Under the pieces are notes generated by a model. That model saw only the letters and a list, made by a program, of their open reading frames with translations, was not told the origin of the DNA and made no database searches. 13,505 bases of DNA, taken from Puniceicoccales bacterium (lineage in GTDB: Bacteria > Verrucomicrobiota > Verrucomicrobiia > Opitutales > LL51). Positions 1 through 6,466 of this stretch are shown in pieces (within the stretch, counting starts at the first letter, position 1; each line of letters starts with the position of its first letter). A program made the position numbers and the translations under genes. The stretch spans positions 1-13,505 of the forward strand of contig JAIRZB010000063.1 of NCBI GenBank assembly GCA_031267435.1, written 5' to 3'.

Positions 1-407
1 GTCAGAGTTATATACTCACGCAATATCGCCTTATCTACAGGATTAGGAATCAGGTCTAGCACATCGTATGCACCACTTCCAATACCTCCTATTCCTGCTC
101 CCATCTCCATTGATGGCGAGAAATATCCTCCCATTTCTCCTGGCGCAACACCTCCTATCCCTGCTCCATCTGAGAATCTTCTTCCTTCTTCTTGAGTTGA
201 TGCAACACCTTCCAGGTTCACTGTTACGGAATCTTGTACTGCCGTTGAATACGCCGATGTTTCAAATGGTGTTGGAGTCCATGTCGATGTCCATGTCGGC
301 GATGGCGTTGGCGTTGGTGACATGAGTGATGCGTCACAGCTATTGTGAACTCCCATTGTTCCCGTTGTACAGAACAACCCGATATTTATCATTCTTTTTT
401 TATTCAT
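1..407 (-). CDS. Partial hypothetical protein, Thr/Pro-rich then Gly-rich (5' part only)
   Basis: I do not recognise this gene. It is open from an ATG at 405-407 to the left window edge, giving 135 residues with the C-terminus missing. An AAGGA lies five bases before the ATG, a plausible ribosome binding site. The N-terminus (MNKKRMINIGLF...) is a short basic stretch followed by weakly hydrophobic residues, suggesting export; Cys24 is not in a convincing lipobox. Residues 31-47 form a Thr/Pro linker (SPTPTPSPTWTSTWTPTP). Residues 80-112 are Gly-rich and carry GAGIGG twice, at 81-86 and 103-108. The next gene upstream on the same strand also starts with a similar leader, so both may be exported proteins of one lineage-specific group. 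A plus-strand frame across 68-325 is its low-complexity shadow. Surface or secreted localisation is inference. Confidence 0.6.
   Translation of the reverse strand, partial: MNKKRMINIGLFCTTGTMGVHNSCDASLMSPTPTPSPTWTSTWTPTPFETSAYSTAVQDSVTVNLEGVASTQEEGRRFSDGAGIGGVAPGEMGGYFSPSMEMGAGIGGIGSGAYDVLDLIPNPVDKAILREYITL
81..168. repeat. Short direct repeat encoding GAGIGG motifs
   Basis: Bases 81-101 and 148-168 match at 19 of 21 positions. On the minus strand they encode the two GAGIGG copies of the partial left-edge gene. The two differences both fall at third codon positions, so the peptide is kept. Confidence 0.6.
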
Positions 408-483
408 ATTTTTCCTTTTCTATAATATTTAAACCTTTTTAAAGGCTGCAACCTATTGTAGTAAAAAATAAAGATTTTGCAAG

Positions 484-510
484 TTTTTTCCCGCAAAACA
501 CGGGAAAAAA
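484..510. repeat. Perfect 10-bp inverted repeat between two minus-strand genes
   Basis: TTTTTTCCCG (484-493) pairs perfectly with CGGGAAAAAA (501-510) around a 7-base loop. It lies four bases beyond the stop of the 514-1659 gene, where a terminator would be expected. Its U-run is at the 5' side of the stem on both strands, which is not the canonical terminator order. On the minus strand a T-rich stretch follows about 12 bases later. It could be an atypical terminator, an mRNA-stabilising hairpin or an operator. Confidence 0.5.
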
Positions 511-513
511 TTG

Positions 514-1659
514 CTAAAAAATCGAAGAAAACCCCTTCTTCATGCTTTTCCAAACTCCACTGGTAATTTTACCTATTTTATTGGATAAATTTTTCAGCAT
601 CGAACGTTGGGCGATTAATTGTTTATTGGTTTTAAACCCTTCTCCATGGGTATAATTGACGACTTTTTCTTTAAATTCTTTCAAAAAAACAAGAACATTA
701 TTCCATTCTTGGTTTAGTATCATTTTAATGCCGGATGCATTGTTCCAACAGATGCATGTTAATAGGGCAACAACAGCTACCTCGGTAATTGTTTTTTTAT
801 GGTTGTACAGTGTGTAGATAACCCGTTCAGGTACCGATACTTCGCTTACAATAACTGGAGCAACTTGTAACAAATAAAGAAAATTATTACCATAATCTCC
901 CACTAAAAAAATAACACCATACGGGTTATCAGACCAATCTCTCATCCAGTCAAGGACACCTATTTCCGACACATTTTGGTTCGGTTCCCCTCTTCCCGCA
1001 ATGCCATCTTTTTCCCATCCACCTAAATCCTTCTTCCCCAGGATAGCTCGAATTTTATCATCCCTCAAACTTTGTCCACAACTAACGGAACTGAACGGCT
1101 CTTTTTCGCTTCGATACATTTTGAGTTCTCCGAAAAAATTAGTGAATAATTCACTATTAAATCTCGTTCCATCCGTCACTTTTAAGAAAACAATTATGCG
1201 TCCCAATTGCCCCGCTAAATTTTTTAATAATTCATCTTCACCCTGAGGGTATTGTTTCAAATTATTGGAAGACATTATTTTCAATACATTCTTTGCGTTA
1301 ATTCGATTTGAAAACAATTGTTGTACATTTCCTTCATCTTCCTCCTGATCTACATAGGCGAGCAACATTGGAAGTATTTCTCGTATCGTATTTCTCGATT
1401 CACTATTTCCAATTTGGATTTTTATTAGCTTCAACGCACAATTTTCAATACCATTCGGATGGGATTCAGCAAAAATATGCCAAAGCCTTCCCAACGTGGC
1501 TTGCAATTTTTTTTCCAATGGCGTTATTTGCCTATCGCTTTGCAAATAGATAACAGGACATCTTTCCTCCTGTGGAACGGAAGAGATTCCATTGGTCCAT
1601 GTTCCGATGGCCATGAACCCTATCGTCATTATTTTTTTCATCCCATAGTTTATGTTCAC
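514..1659 (-). CDS. Hypothetical protein with signal-like N-terminus
   Basis: This 381-residue protein matches no family I recognise. The start used is a GTG at 1657-1659 with AAGG ten bases upstream; an in-frame ATG six codons later (1639-1641) would give MKKIMTIGFMAIGTW, a more typical signal-peptide start, but has no Shine-Dalgarno. The N-terminal leader, about 20 weakly hydrophobic residues, suggests export or membrane insertion. A second hydrophobic run sits at residues 291-305 (ITEVAVVALLTCICW) and could be a membrane segment. The C-terminal 60 residues are basic (roughly 325-376, many Lys). Acidic patches occur around residues 104-109. Cysteines are scattered (34, 74, 194, 302, 304) without a metal-binding pattern. 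It lies upstream of another leader-bearing gene on the same strand, 106 bases away, and is divergent from accD. Confidence 0.7.
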   Translation of the reverse strand: MNINYGMKKIMTIGFMAIGTWTNGISSVPQEERCPVIYLQSDRQITPLEKKLQATLGRLWHIFAESHPNGIENCALKLIKIQIGNSESRNTIREILPMLLAYVDQEEDEGNVQQLFSNRINAKNVLKIMSSNNLKQYPQGEDELLKNLAGQLGRIIVFLKVTDGTRFNSELFTNFFGELKMYRSEKEPFSSVSCGQSLRDDKIRAILGKKDLGGWEKDGIAGRGEPNQNVSEIGVLDWMRDWSDNPYGVIFLVGDYGNNFLYLLQVAPVIVSEVSVPERVIYTLYNHKKTITEVAVVALLTCICWNNASGIKMILNQEWNNVLVFLKEFKEKVVNYTHGEGFKTNKQLIAQRSMLKNLSNKIGKITSGVWKSMKKGFSSIF

Positions 1660-1780
1660 ACTAATTTCGCCTTGATTAATTTTATACCCTTCAGATTTTA
1701 AATTATTTTTCCATATTTATTCCATTTATTCGCCAGTAATCTATAAATATTTTCAACATTTACAAGTAATATTTTTACGC

Positions 1781-1809
1781 TTTACACAAAAATAAAAATA
1801 ACATAAATT
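1781..1809 (+). promoter_or_regulatory. Candidate sigma-70 promoter for accD
   Basis: TTTACA (1781-1786) resembles a -35 box (5 of 6), with a 17-base spacer to TAAATT (1804-1809), a weaker -10 box (4 of 6). The region is very AT-rich, so chance matches are likely. Confidence 0.3.
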
Positions 1810-1879
1810 CAAGTGCCCAAATTACCTTAAAATGCCGCTCACACTTGACTTATTGTTCCACTACTTATGTTCGCTGTCA

Positions 1880-2725
1880 ATGGTCTTTTTTTTAAAACCG
1901 AAATCCCCGGAAATTGCCGATACACTCAGACGCAAAGACATTCCCAAAGATATCTGGGTCAAATGCCCAATTTCCAGCGAAATGATTTACTCCAAAGAAC
2001 TCATCAATAATTGGATGGTTGTCCCTAAAAGTAATTATCACTTTCCTCTTTCCGCGCGGGAACGCATTCGGCTTCTCGCGGACCATAACTCTTTTTTAGA
2101 ATTTGATCACCACCTCACTTCCTCCTCCTTTCTCGGCTTTAGTAATAAAATTTCCTACACCGATAAACTGGCTCATTCTAAAAGTAAAACCGGGTTGAAT
2201 GATGCCGTCATCACAGGAACAATGACACTCAATGGGATAGCAACGTGCATTGCCATCATGGATTTTAGTTTTATGGGAGGAAGCATGGGATCCGTTGTGG
2301 GAGAAAAAATTACCCGCATCATTGAATGTGCCATAAAGAAAAAATTGCCGGTAATTATCATTTCAACCTCCGGCGGTGCACGTATGTTTGAGGGCATTGT
2401 TAGTTTGATGCAAATGGCTAAAACGGCACTTGCCGTTGCAAAACTGGCGGAAGCACACCTACCTTTTATTTCCGTACTAACCAATCCTACCATGGCTGGT
2501 GTCATGGCCAGTTTCGCTTCCCTGGGCGATATTATTATTGCCGAGCCGGGAGCACTAATCGGTTTCGCCGGTCCACGTGTCATCGAAGAAACGACGCGCC
2601 AAAAACTACCCAAAGGGTTTCAGACGGCAGAATTTTTATTAAAACATGGATTGATCGACCAAATTGTTTCCCGGCTTGAAATGAAAATTCGCCTCACTTC
2701 CTTTCTAAAATTTATGCTCCATTAG
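1880..2725 (+). CDS. accD: Acetyl-CoA carboxylase carboxyltransferase subunit beta
   Basis: AccD forms the cytoplasmic carboxyltransferase with AccA, moving CO2 from carboxybiotin on BCCP to acetyl-CoA to make malonyl-CoA for fatty-acid synthesis. The crotonase-fold core is clear: FMGGSMGSVVG (residues 131-141), SGGARM (164-169), then SLMQMAKT, DPTM-like NPTMAGV, AEPGALIGFAGPRV (GFAGPRV 228-234) and KLPKGFQ. Length, 281 residues, is close to the usual size. The frame is open from an ATG at 1832, but family members begin near the FFLKPKSPEI stretch, so I prefer the ATG at 1880; neither has a visible Shine-Dalgarno. The N-terminal zinc ribbon is unusual: of the four family cysteines only Cys29 remains, the others being Ser32, Val48 and Ser51. 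No accA is adjacent. It is flanked by a divergent hypothetical gene and a 279-base gap. Confidence 0.95.
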   Translation: MVFFLKPKSPEIADTLRRKDIPKDIWVKCPISSEMIYSKELINNWMVVPKSNYHFPLSARERIRLLADHNSFLEFDHHLTSSSFLGFSNKISYTDKLAHSKSKTGLNDAVITGTMTLNGIATCIAIMDFSFMGGSMGSVVGEKITRIIECAIKKKLPVIIISTSGGARMFEGIVSLMQMAKTALAVAKLAEAHLPFISVLTNPTMAGVMASFASLGDIIIAEPGALIGFAGPRVIEETTRQKLPKGFQTAEFLLKHGLIDQIVSRLEMKIRLTSFLKFMLH

Positions 2726-3004
2726 GTGACTTTGCGGAACCATGTGCCACCAAAAAATAATACATCGCCCATAAAATCCCCCTTCGAAAAACCGATCTAT
2801 GGCGCTCTATAAAACAAAATTTTTGATATCCTTTCGAAAACTCAGCTATGGTTGTTTGTTTTAGGTAAAAATACAACTTAACTTATATTTTCAAGATATT
2901 GTTCTTGATAAGCTATTTCCATTTATACACAATAATGAAAAGTATTTTGTTAGTTTCTGGCATTTAGCGAGGAACATAATGGAGGATTTAAAATTGAAAG
3001 TCGT
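2726..3004. other. Intergenic region between accD and the muramidase-like pair
   Basis: No gene or strong terminator is visible. A weak promoter candidate for the downstream pair is TTGATA (2823-2828), an 18-base gap and TATGGT (2847-2852). A GGAGG at 2981-2985 is discussed with the next gene. Confidence 0.35.
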
Positions 3005-4345
3005 ATGAGAATAGTAAAATATATTTTTGTTACCTGTTTTCTATTATTTTTTGGGCTTTGGTGGATGATGATATACGAAATCTATTTAAAAAAAGACTCT
3101 AATCCAAAAATTAAACTGGGTATCGATGTTCTTCAGGAACGCGGGTTCGACATCGTTAAGGGCAAAAGAATCGGTATTTTGACTGATCAAGCGGGGGTTA
3201 GTGCGAATGGAATATTGACATGGCAAATATTAAAGGAGACAAATGTTGTTCAATTGAAAGCTATTTTTGCACCGGTGCACGGATTGGAAGGTAAATATAT
3301 GTCCCTGGAAACTTTTTACGATGATGAAATCGATAACATTCCGATCTATTCTGTTTTCGCTTCTAACTCGCGCCCCAAAGATGAGTGGCTCAGAGACCTT
3401 GATATGGTTTTAGTTGATCTCCAAGGCTTGGGAATTCGCTATTACAATTACTGGGCCTTCATGCTATATATGATGGGTGCTTGTTTTAAAAATGGTATCG
3501 ATATCGTCGTACTCGATCGTCCAAATCCTCTAGGTGGACATTACGTAGGCGGACCGAGTATGGATCCCGAAAATATTTCCATATGGGGTCCCATCGCAGG
3601 TATGCCCCTGTTCCATGGAATGACGATTGGAGAGCTTGCGCGGTATTGTAAAAGCTTCTCGGAAGGAATCCAAGTGAATGATTTAGTTGAATCCGGCGTC
3701 CTACACCCCGGAATTTTTATTCCTCCAGAAATTCTTTCCAAAGGTAATCTTACCGTAATTCCCATGCAAGGATGGAGGCGTAATATGCAGTGGGAAGATA
3801 CGGGATTAAAATGGACTGAAACATCTCCCAATATTGCAAATTTGCAATCAGCCTACGAATATGCTTTTATGTCGTTGGGGATTTTTGCCTCTGTAAATTA
3901 TGGATTTGATAATTGCAATTTTATTAAAATGGAACCCCAATGGATTGAGAAACTTCCCTTTCATAGTTTTACCTCCAAATATATAGTAGCACACAAGATC
4001 ATCCAATATGTAAAGGAATCCTTGCAGGAATCTTTTAGGGGATTTTCCCTATCCGTTAATTCCAAAAATAGAAATCTTATCGACGTCAACATTGAAGACA
4101 TACGTAAAACGGTACCCGGAGTATTTGGGTTAGTGTTGCTAGCGCTTTCCCAGGAATATGCACATTTTTACGTTATGGGTAGCGACAATCACCAATTTTT
4201 AGGAACACATTTTGGCGATGGTGAACTATTAAATCTATTGGCCGGTAATCAAAAACGAATTGACATAAAATATTTTATAGACAAATGGAAAGAAGATGCT
4301 AGACGCTTTGTAGAAAGGACCCAAAACTTCTACCTTTATGATTAG
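3005..4345 (+). CDS. DUF1343 (NamZ/YbbC-like) protein, membrane-anchored, degenerate active site
   Basis: This 446-residue protein belongs to the DUF1343 family, whose studied members (NamZ) are exo-beta-N-acetylmuramidases releasing terminal MurNAc from peptidoglycan fragments. Residues 5-28 form a single hydrophobic segment after a basic start, a signal anchor placing the rest in the periplasm. Family signatures follow: LGIDVLQ (38), GKRIGILTDQAGV (53-65), DLQGLGIRYY (138-147), VLDRPNPLGG (169-178), GGPSMD, HGMTIGELA (204-212), SPNIANL (274-280), and a C-terminal GDGELLNLL...W..DA..F...R tail. The family's EHG motif reads VHG (91-93), losing Glu, and the usual QD reads QG (140-141), so hydrolase activity is doubtful. 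The ATG has no close Shine-Dalgarno; GGAGG at 2981-2985 is 19 bases away and would better fit an in-frame ATT at 2993. Its end overlaps the next gene by 8 bases. Confidence 0.88.
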   Translation: MRIVKYIFVTCFLLFFGLWWMMIYEIYLKKDSNPKIKLGIDVLQERGFDIVKGKRIGILTDQAGVSANGILTWQILKETNVVQLKAIFAPVHGLEGKYMSLETFYDDEIDNIPIYSVFASNSRPKDEWLRDLDMVLVDLQGLGIRYYNYWAFMLYMMGACFKNGIDIVVLDRPNPLGGHYVGGPSMDPENISIWGPIAGMPLFHGMTIGELARYCKSFSEGIQVNDLVESGVLHPGIFIPPEILSKGNLTVIPMQGWRRNMQWEDTGLKWTETSPNIANLQSAYEYAFMSLGIFASVNYGFDNCNFIKMEPQWIEKLPFHSFTSKYIVAHKIIQYVKESLQESFRGFSLSVNSKNRNLIDVNIEDIRKTVPGVFGLVLLALSQEYAHFYVMGSDNHQFLGTHFGDGELLNLLAGNQKRIDIKYFIDKWKEDARRFVERTQNFYLYD

Positions 4346-6041
4346 CAAGAAAGATTTTTTATCGTCGATTTTTTTTGTGCTTTTTATCAGCGTTCATTTG
4401 GAAGGGAAGGTGCAGCTAGGAATTGATCTTTTACAATCAAAAAAATTTTCAATCATCAAAAAAAAGAAGGTGGCGCTTTTGACTAATACGTCCGCCGTGG
4501 ATAGTGAAGGGAATTTTGTTCTCGATATTTTTGCAAAGAGTAAAGATTTTCAATTAAAAATTGTTTTATTGCCGGAACATAATGGCAATTTCGATGATAA
4601 AAAACTGGAAGAGCTTAGAAAAAATGGGATTACCATCCACTGTACCCACACACCGACAGGACGTTCGCCTCTGATAGAATGGCTTAGGGAAGTTGATGTC
4701 GTTGTAGCCGACATGCAAGATATCGGGATGCGCTACTATACGCATTCTTCCAGCGTGCTCTATGCCATGATTAGGGCCTTCGAAGCGGACAAAGAATTTA
4801 TCATTTTGGATCGGCCCAATCCCTTGGGCGATTATATGGGTGGTCCGACCATGGATGAAAAATATCTCTGCTTTTTAGGACCGATTCCGAAAGAACCTCT
4901 ATTTCACGGCATGACGATCGGTGAAAAGGCGAACTATGTTAAAAATTGCGGAAAAAAATTCGAAGTTAAATGTAATTGTGGGATGACAGGCTGCGCCCAT
5001 GGTGTTTTTTGCAGTACGACAACTTTGAAAAAAGGAAAATTAACAATCGTAGAAATAAAGGGATGGAATCGAAAAAAAACGCTGGTAGAGGCGGGACTAC
5101 ATACCATGGACTCGTTTATTCCGATGTCCCCTGCTATCCAAAATGTTGCTTCAATCTTTGAATATGCTACCATTTCGCTCCCTCTTTTAGCGGGATCAAG
5201 CTATATAAACTTTTTTGCAGCCGTCGAAAATATTCGCAGCGCGAATTGCCGATTTAAATATTTCTATTCTCCCTGCCTTTCACCCAATTCACTGCTAGGT
5301 AAAATTAATGAAGAACATTCCTTTATGCTAAAGGGTTGCAAATTAACGGCTACTCAAATCGATATGGCCAATGGGACAAAGATGGACTGCCTAGAGCTAT
5401 CGGTTACCAATTTCTCTGCCTCAGAACCCGCCGGGTTAAGTCTTGTACTATTAGCCGAGGCCCAGGAATGGGTGCCGGAATGCGACTGGGAAATATTTGA
5501 AAAAAAAGTTTCATTTGAAGAAAAAGTTTCATCCCCGGTAAGTTTCCCGCAAATAATGTTAATTCCAACACTCTCTGCTCCAATATATGATTTGAAATCA
5601 TTGGATTCGATGGAAATCCCAGTACTCTTCACTCCGATATATGATTTGAAACCGTTGGTTCAACAAAACAATTTAAAAAGGGAAAGATGGAATCGACTAA
5701 TAAAATGGCAATTCAAACATATCGGTAATGACGAATTCAAATTATTTGGACCATCGAATTCCCCTCAAACGGTGGCCACCTTGATTCCAAATAAAACATC
5801 CCCTACTCCGATACGTGATTTGAAAAATTTAACATTGGTTCAGCGGAAAGATTTACGAAAAGCGAAGTGGGATCGACTAACAAAATTACAACGTGAACTG
5901 ATTGCAAAACATATCGGCGACGATGAATTCGTGAGTAATTTATTCAGTGGTGAATCAATCGATGTGATACATTTCCGTAATAAGTGGAGTCGAGAAGCAA
6001 CTAGCTTCTATAATAAAACCAAAAAATATTACTTCTATTAA
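4338..6041 (+). CDS. DUF1343 (NamZ/YbbC-like) exported protein with C-terminal insertion
   Basis: Paralogue of the preceding gene, with its ATG inside that gene's last codons (ATGATTAG overlap), so translational coupling is likely. An N-terminal hydrophobic stretch (residues 7-22) looks like a signal peptide for export. Family motifs: LGIDLLQ (27-33), VALLTNTSAV, PEH (79-81, Glu kept but the following Gly is Asn), DMQDIGMRYYTH (125-136), ILDRPNPLGD (156-165), GGPTMD, HGMTIGEKA (190-198). At 567 residues it is about 120 longer than its neighbour. The excess is an insertion near 385-525 containing internal repeats (PIYDLK/PIYDLK/PIRDLK, and two W(N/D)RL..KxQ..HIG(N/D)DEF units), before the tail shared with the first copy. 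A cluster of five cysteines at 204-225 is absent from the first copy. Probably periplasmic and peptidoglycan-directed; activity is unproven. Confidence 0.88.
   Translation: MISKKDFLSSIFFVLFISVHLEGKVQLGIDLLQSKKFSIIKKKKVALLTNTSAVDSEGNFVLDIFAKSKDFQLKIVLLPEHNGNFDDKKLEELRKNGITIHCTHTPTGRSPLIEWLREVDVVVADMQDIGMRYYTHSSSVLYAMIRAFEADKEFIILDRPNPLGDYMGGPTMDEKYLCFLGPIPKEPLFHGMTIGEKANYVKNCGKKFEVKCNCGMTGCAHGVFCSTTTLKKGKLTIVEIKGWNRKKTLVEAGLHTMDSFIPMSPAIQNVASIFEYATISLPLLAGSSYINFFAAVENIRSANCRFKYFYSPCLSPNSLLGKINEEHSFMLKGCKLTATQIDMANGTKMDCLELSVTNFSASEPAGLSLVLLAEAQEWVPECDWEIFEKKVSFEEKVSSPVSFPQIMLIPTLSAPIYDLKSLDSMEIPVLFTPIYDLKPLVQQNNLKRERWNRLIKWQFKHIGNDEFKLFGPSNSPQTVATLIPNKTSPTPIRDLKNLTLVQRKDLRKAKWDRLTKLQRELIAKHIGDDEFVSNLFSGESIDVIHFRNKWSREATSFYNKTKKYYFY
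5577..5947 (+). repeat. Internal in-frame tandem duplication in the second DUF1343 gene
   Basis: Three starts of one unit are visible: 5577 (CTCCAATATATGATTTGAAA from 5578), 5631 (CTCCGATATATGATTTGAAA from 5632) and 5805 (CTCCGATACGTGATTTGAAA from 5806). The second and third units continue in parallel through the W(N/D)RL and HIG(N/D)DEF codons to about 5748 and 5947. The first is a partial unit. The single-copy tail of the upstream paralogue contains only one HFGDGEL equivalent. Confidence 0.75.
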
Positions 6042-6066
6042 CTTTTTCACGTTTATAAAAAAATGC

Positions 6067-6094
6067 TTGTCAAAGAAGCATTTAAAGTGATACT
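6067..6094 (+). promoter_or_regulatory. Candidate promoter of tRNA-Lys
   Basis: TTGTCA (6067-6072, 5 of 6 to the -35 consensus), a 16-base spacer and GATACT (6089-6094, 4 of 6) would start transcription just upstream of the tRNA at 6109. The same bases include a small AT-rich inverted repeat (6061-6068 with 6076-6083) that on the minus strand is followed by seven T, so a convergent terminator is an alternative or additional role. Confidence 0.45.
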
Positions 6095-6108
6095 GGGGAG
6101 GAGTTTTG

Positions 6109-6184
<76 letters not shown>

Positions 6185-6361
6185 TTCGCTAGGAACGGTA
6201 CCGTAATTTTGAATTTTTCATGATATTTTATTCCTATGAATAAAATAATCCTCAAAAAATAACTTGACATATTAGGCAACCAATTCAAGGCTGGGAAGTA
6301 TAGGGAGGGGCGAGGATCGCGTTTGAGATTCGACTTTTGGTCCGCCCCCAAGGATGATCGC
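6185..6361. other. Convergent intergenic region behind tRNA-Lys, with AT hairpin
   Basis: No gene is seen. ATTTTATTC (6225-6233) pairs perfectly with GAATAAAAT (6238-6246) around CTAT, a 9-bp AT-only hairpin that might help end tRNA transcription, although no U-run follows. A 16-base sequence, AAATAATCCTCAAAAA, occurs at 6243-6258 and again at 6411-6426. From about 6300 the base composition becomes richer in GC and resembles coding sequence on the minus strand. Confidence 0.4.
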
Positions 6362-6466
6362 CTACTCTTTTCGGATCAGACCGATGCGGCAGCCATTCAT
6401 AGGTCGCTCGAAATAATCCTCAAAAAGCCAATCGACGAATCCACTGAAAAAACAGGCATTATCCAT
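6362..6466 (-). CDS. Possible 34-residue ORF overlapping the patatin stop
   Basis: On the minus strand an ATG at 6464-6466 overlaps the patatin stop codon (ATGGATAA) and opens a frame to TAG at 6362-6364. The peptide is MDNACFFSGFVDWLFEDYFE followed by RPMNGCRIGLIRKE. The overlap arrangement is typical of translational coupling and the composition is protein-like. The length is small, the frame also runs upstream inside the patatin gene, and no homologue is known to me. It could equally be a remnant of a longer patatin C-terminus cut off by a frameshift. Confidence 0.2.
   Translation of the reverse strand: MDNACFFSGFVDWLFEDYFERPMNGCRIGLIRKE

Noticed and set aside
68..325. Plus-strand frame rich in Leu, Met and Ser.
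   Set aside because: It is the antisense of the minus-strand Thr/Pro- and Gly-rich gene, whose frame is continuous from an ATG with a ribosome site to the window edge.
2173..2613. 146-codon minus-strand frame inside accD.
   Set aside because: It is antisense to the most conserved catalytic core of AccD.
6061..6083. AT-rich inverted repeat as a plus-strand terminator for the DUF1343 operon.
   Set aside because: On the plus strand only three T follow the stem; the bases fit a tRNA promoter better. A minus-strand terminator remains possible and is noted with the promoter.
6195..6204. Palindrome ACGGTACCGT just behind the tRNA.
   Set aside because: Too short to form a hairpin with a usable loop and occurs once; no supported role.
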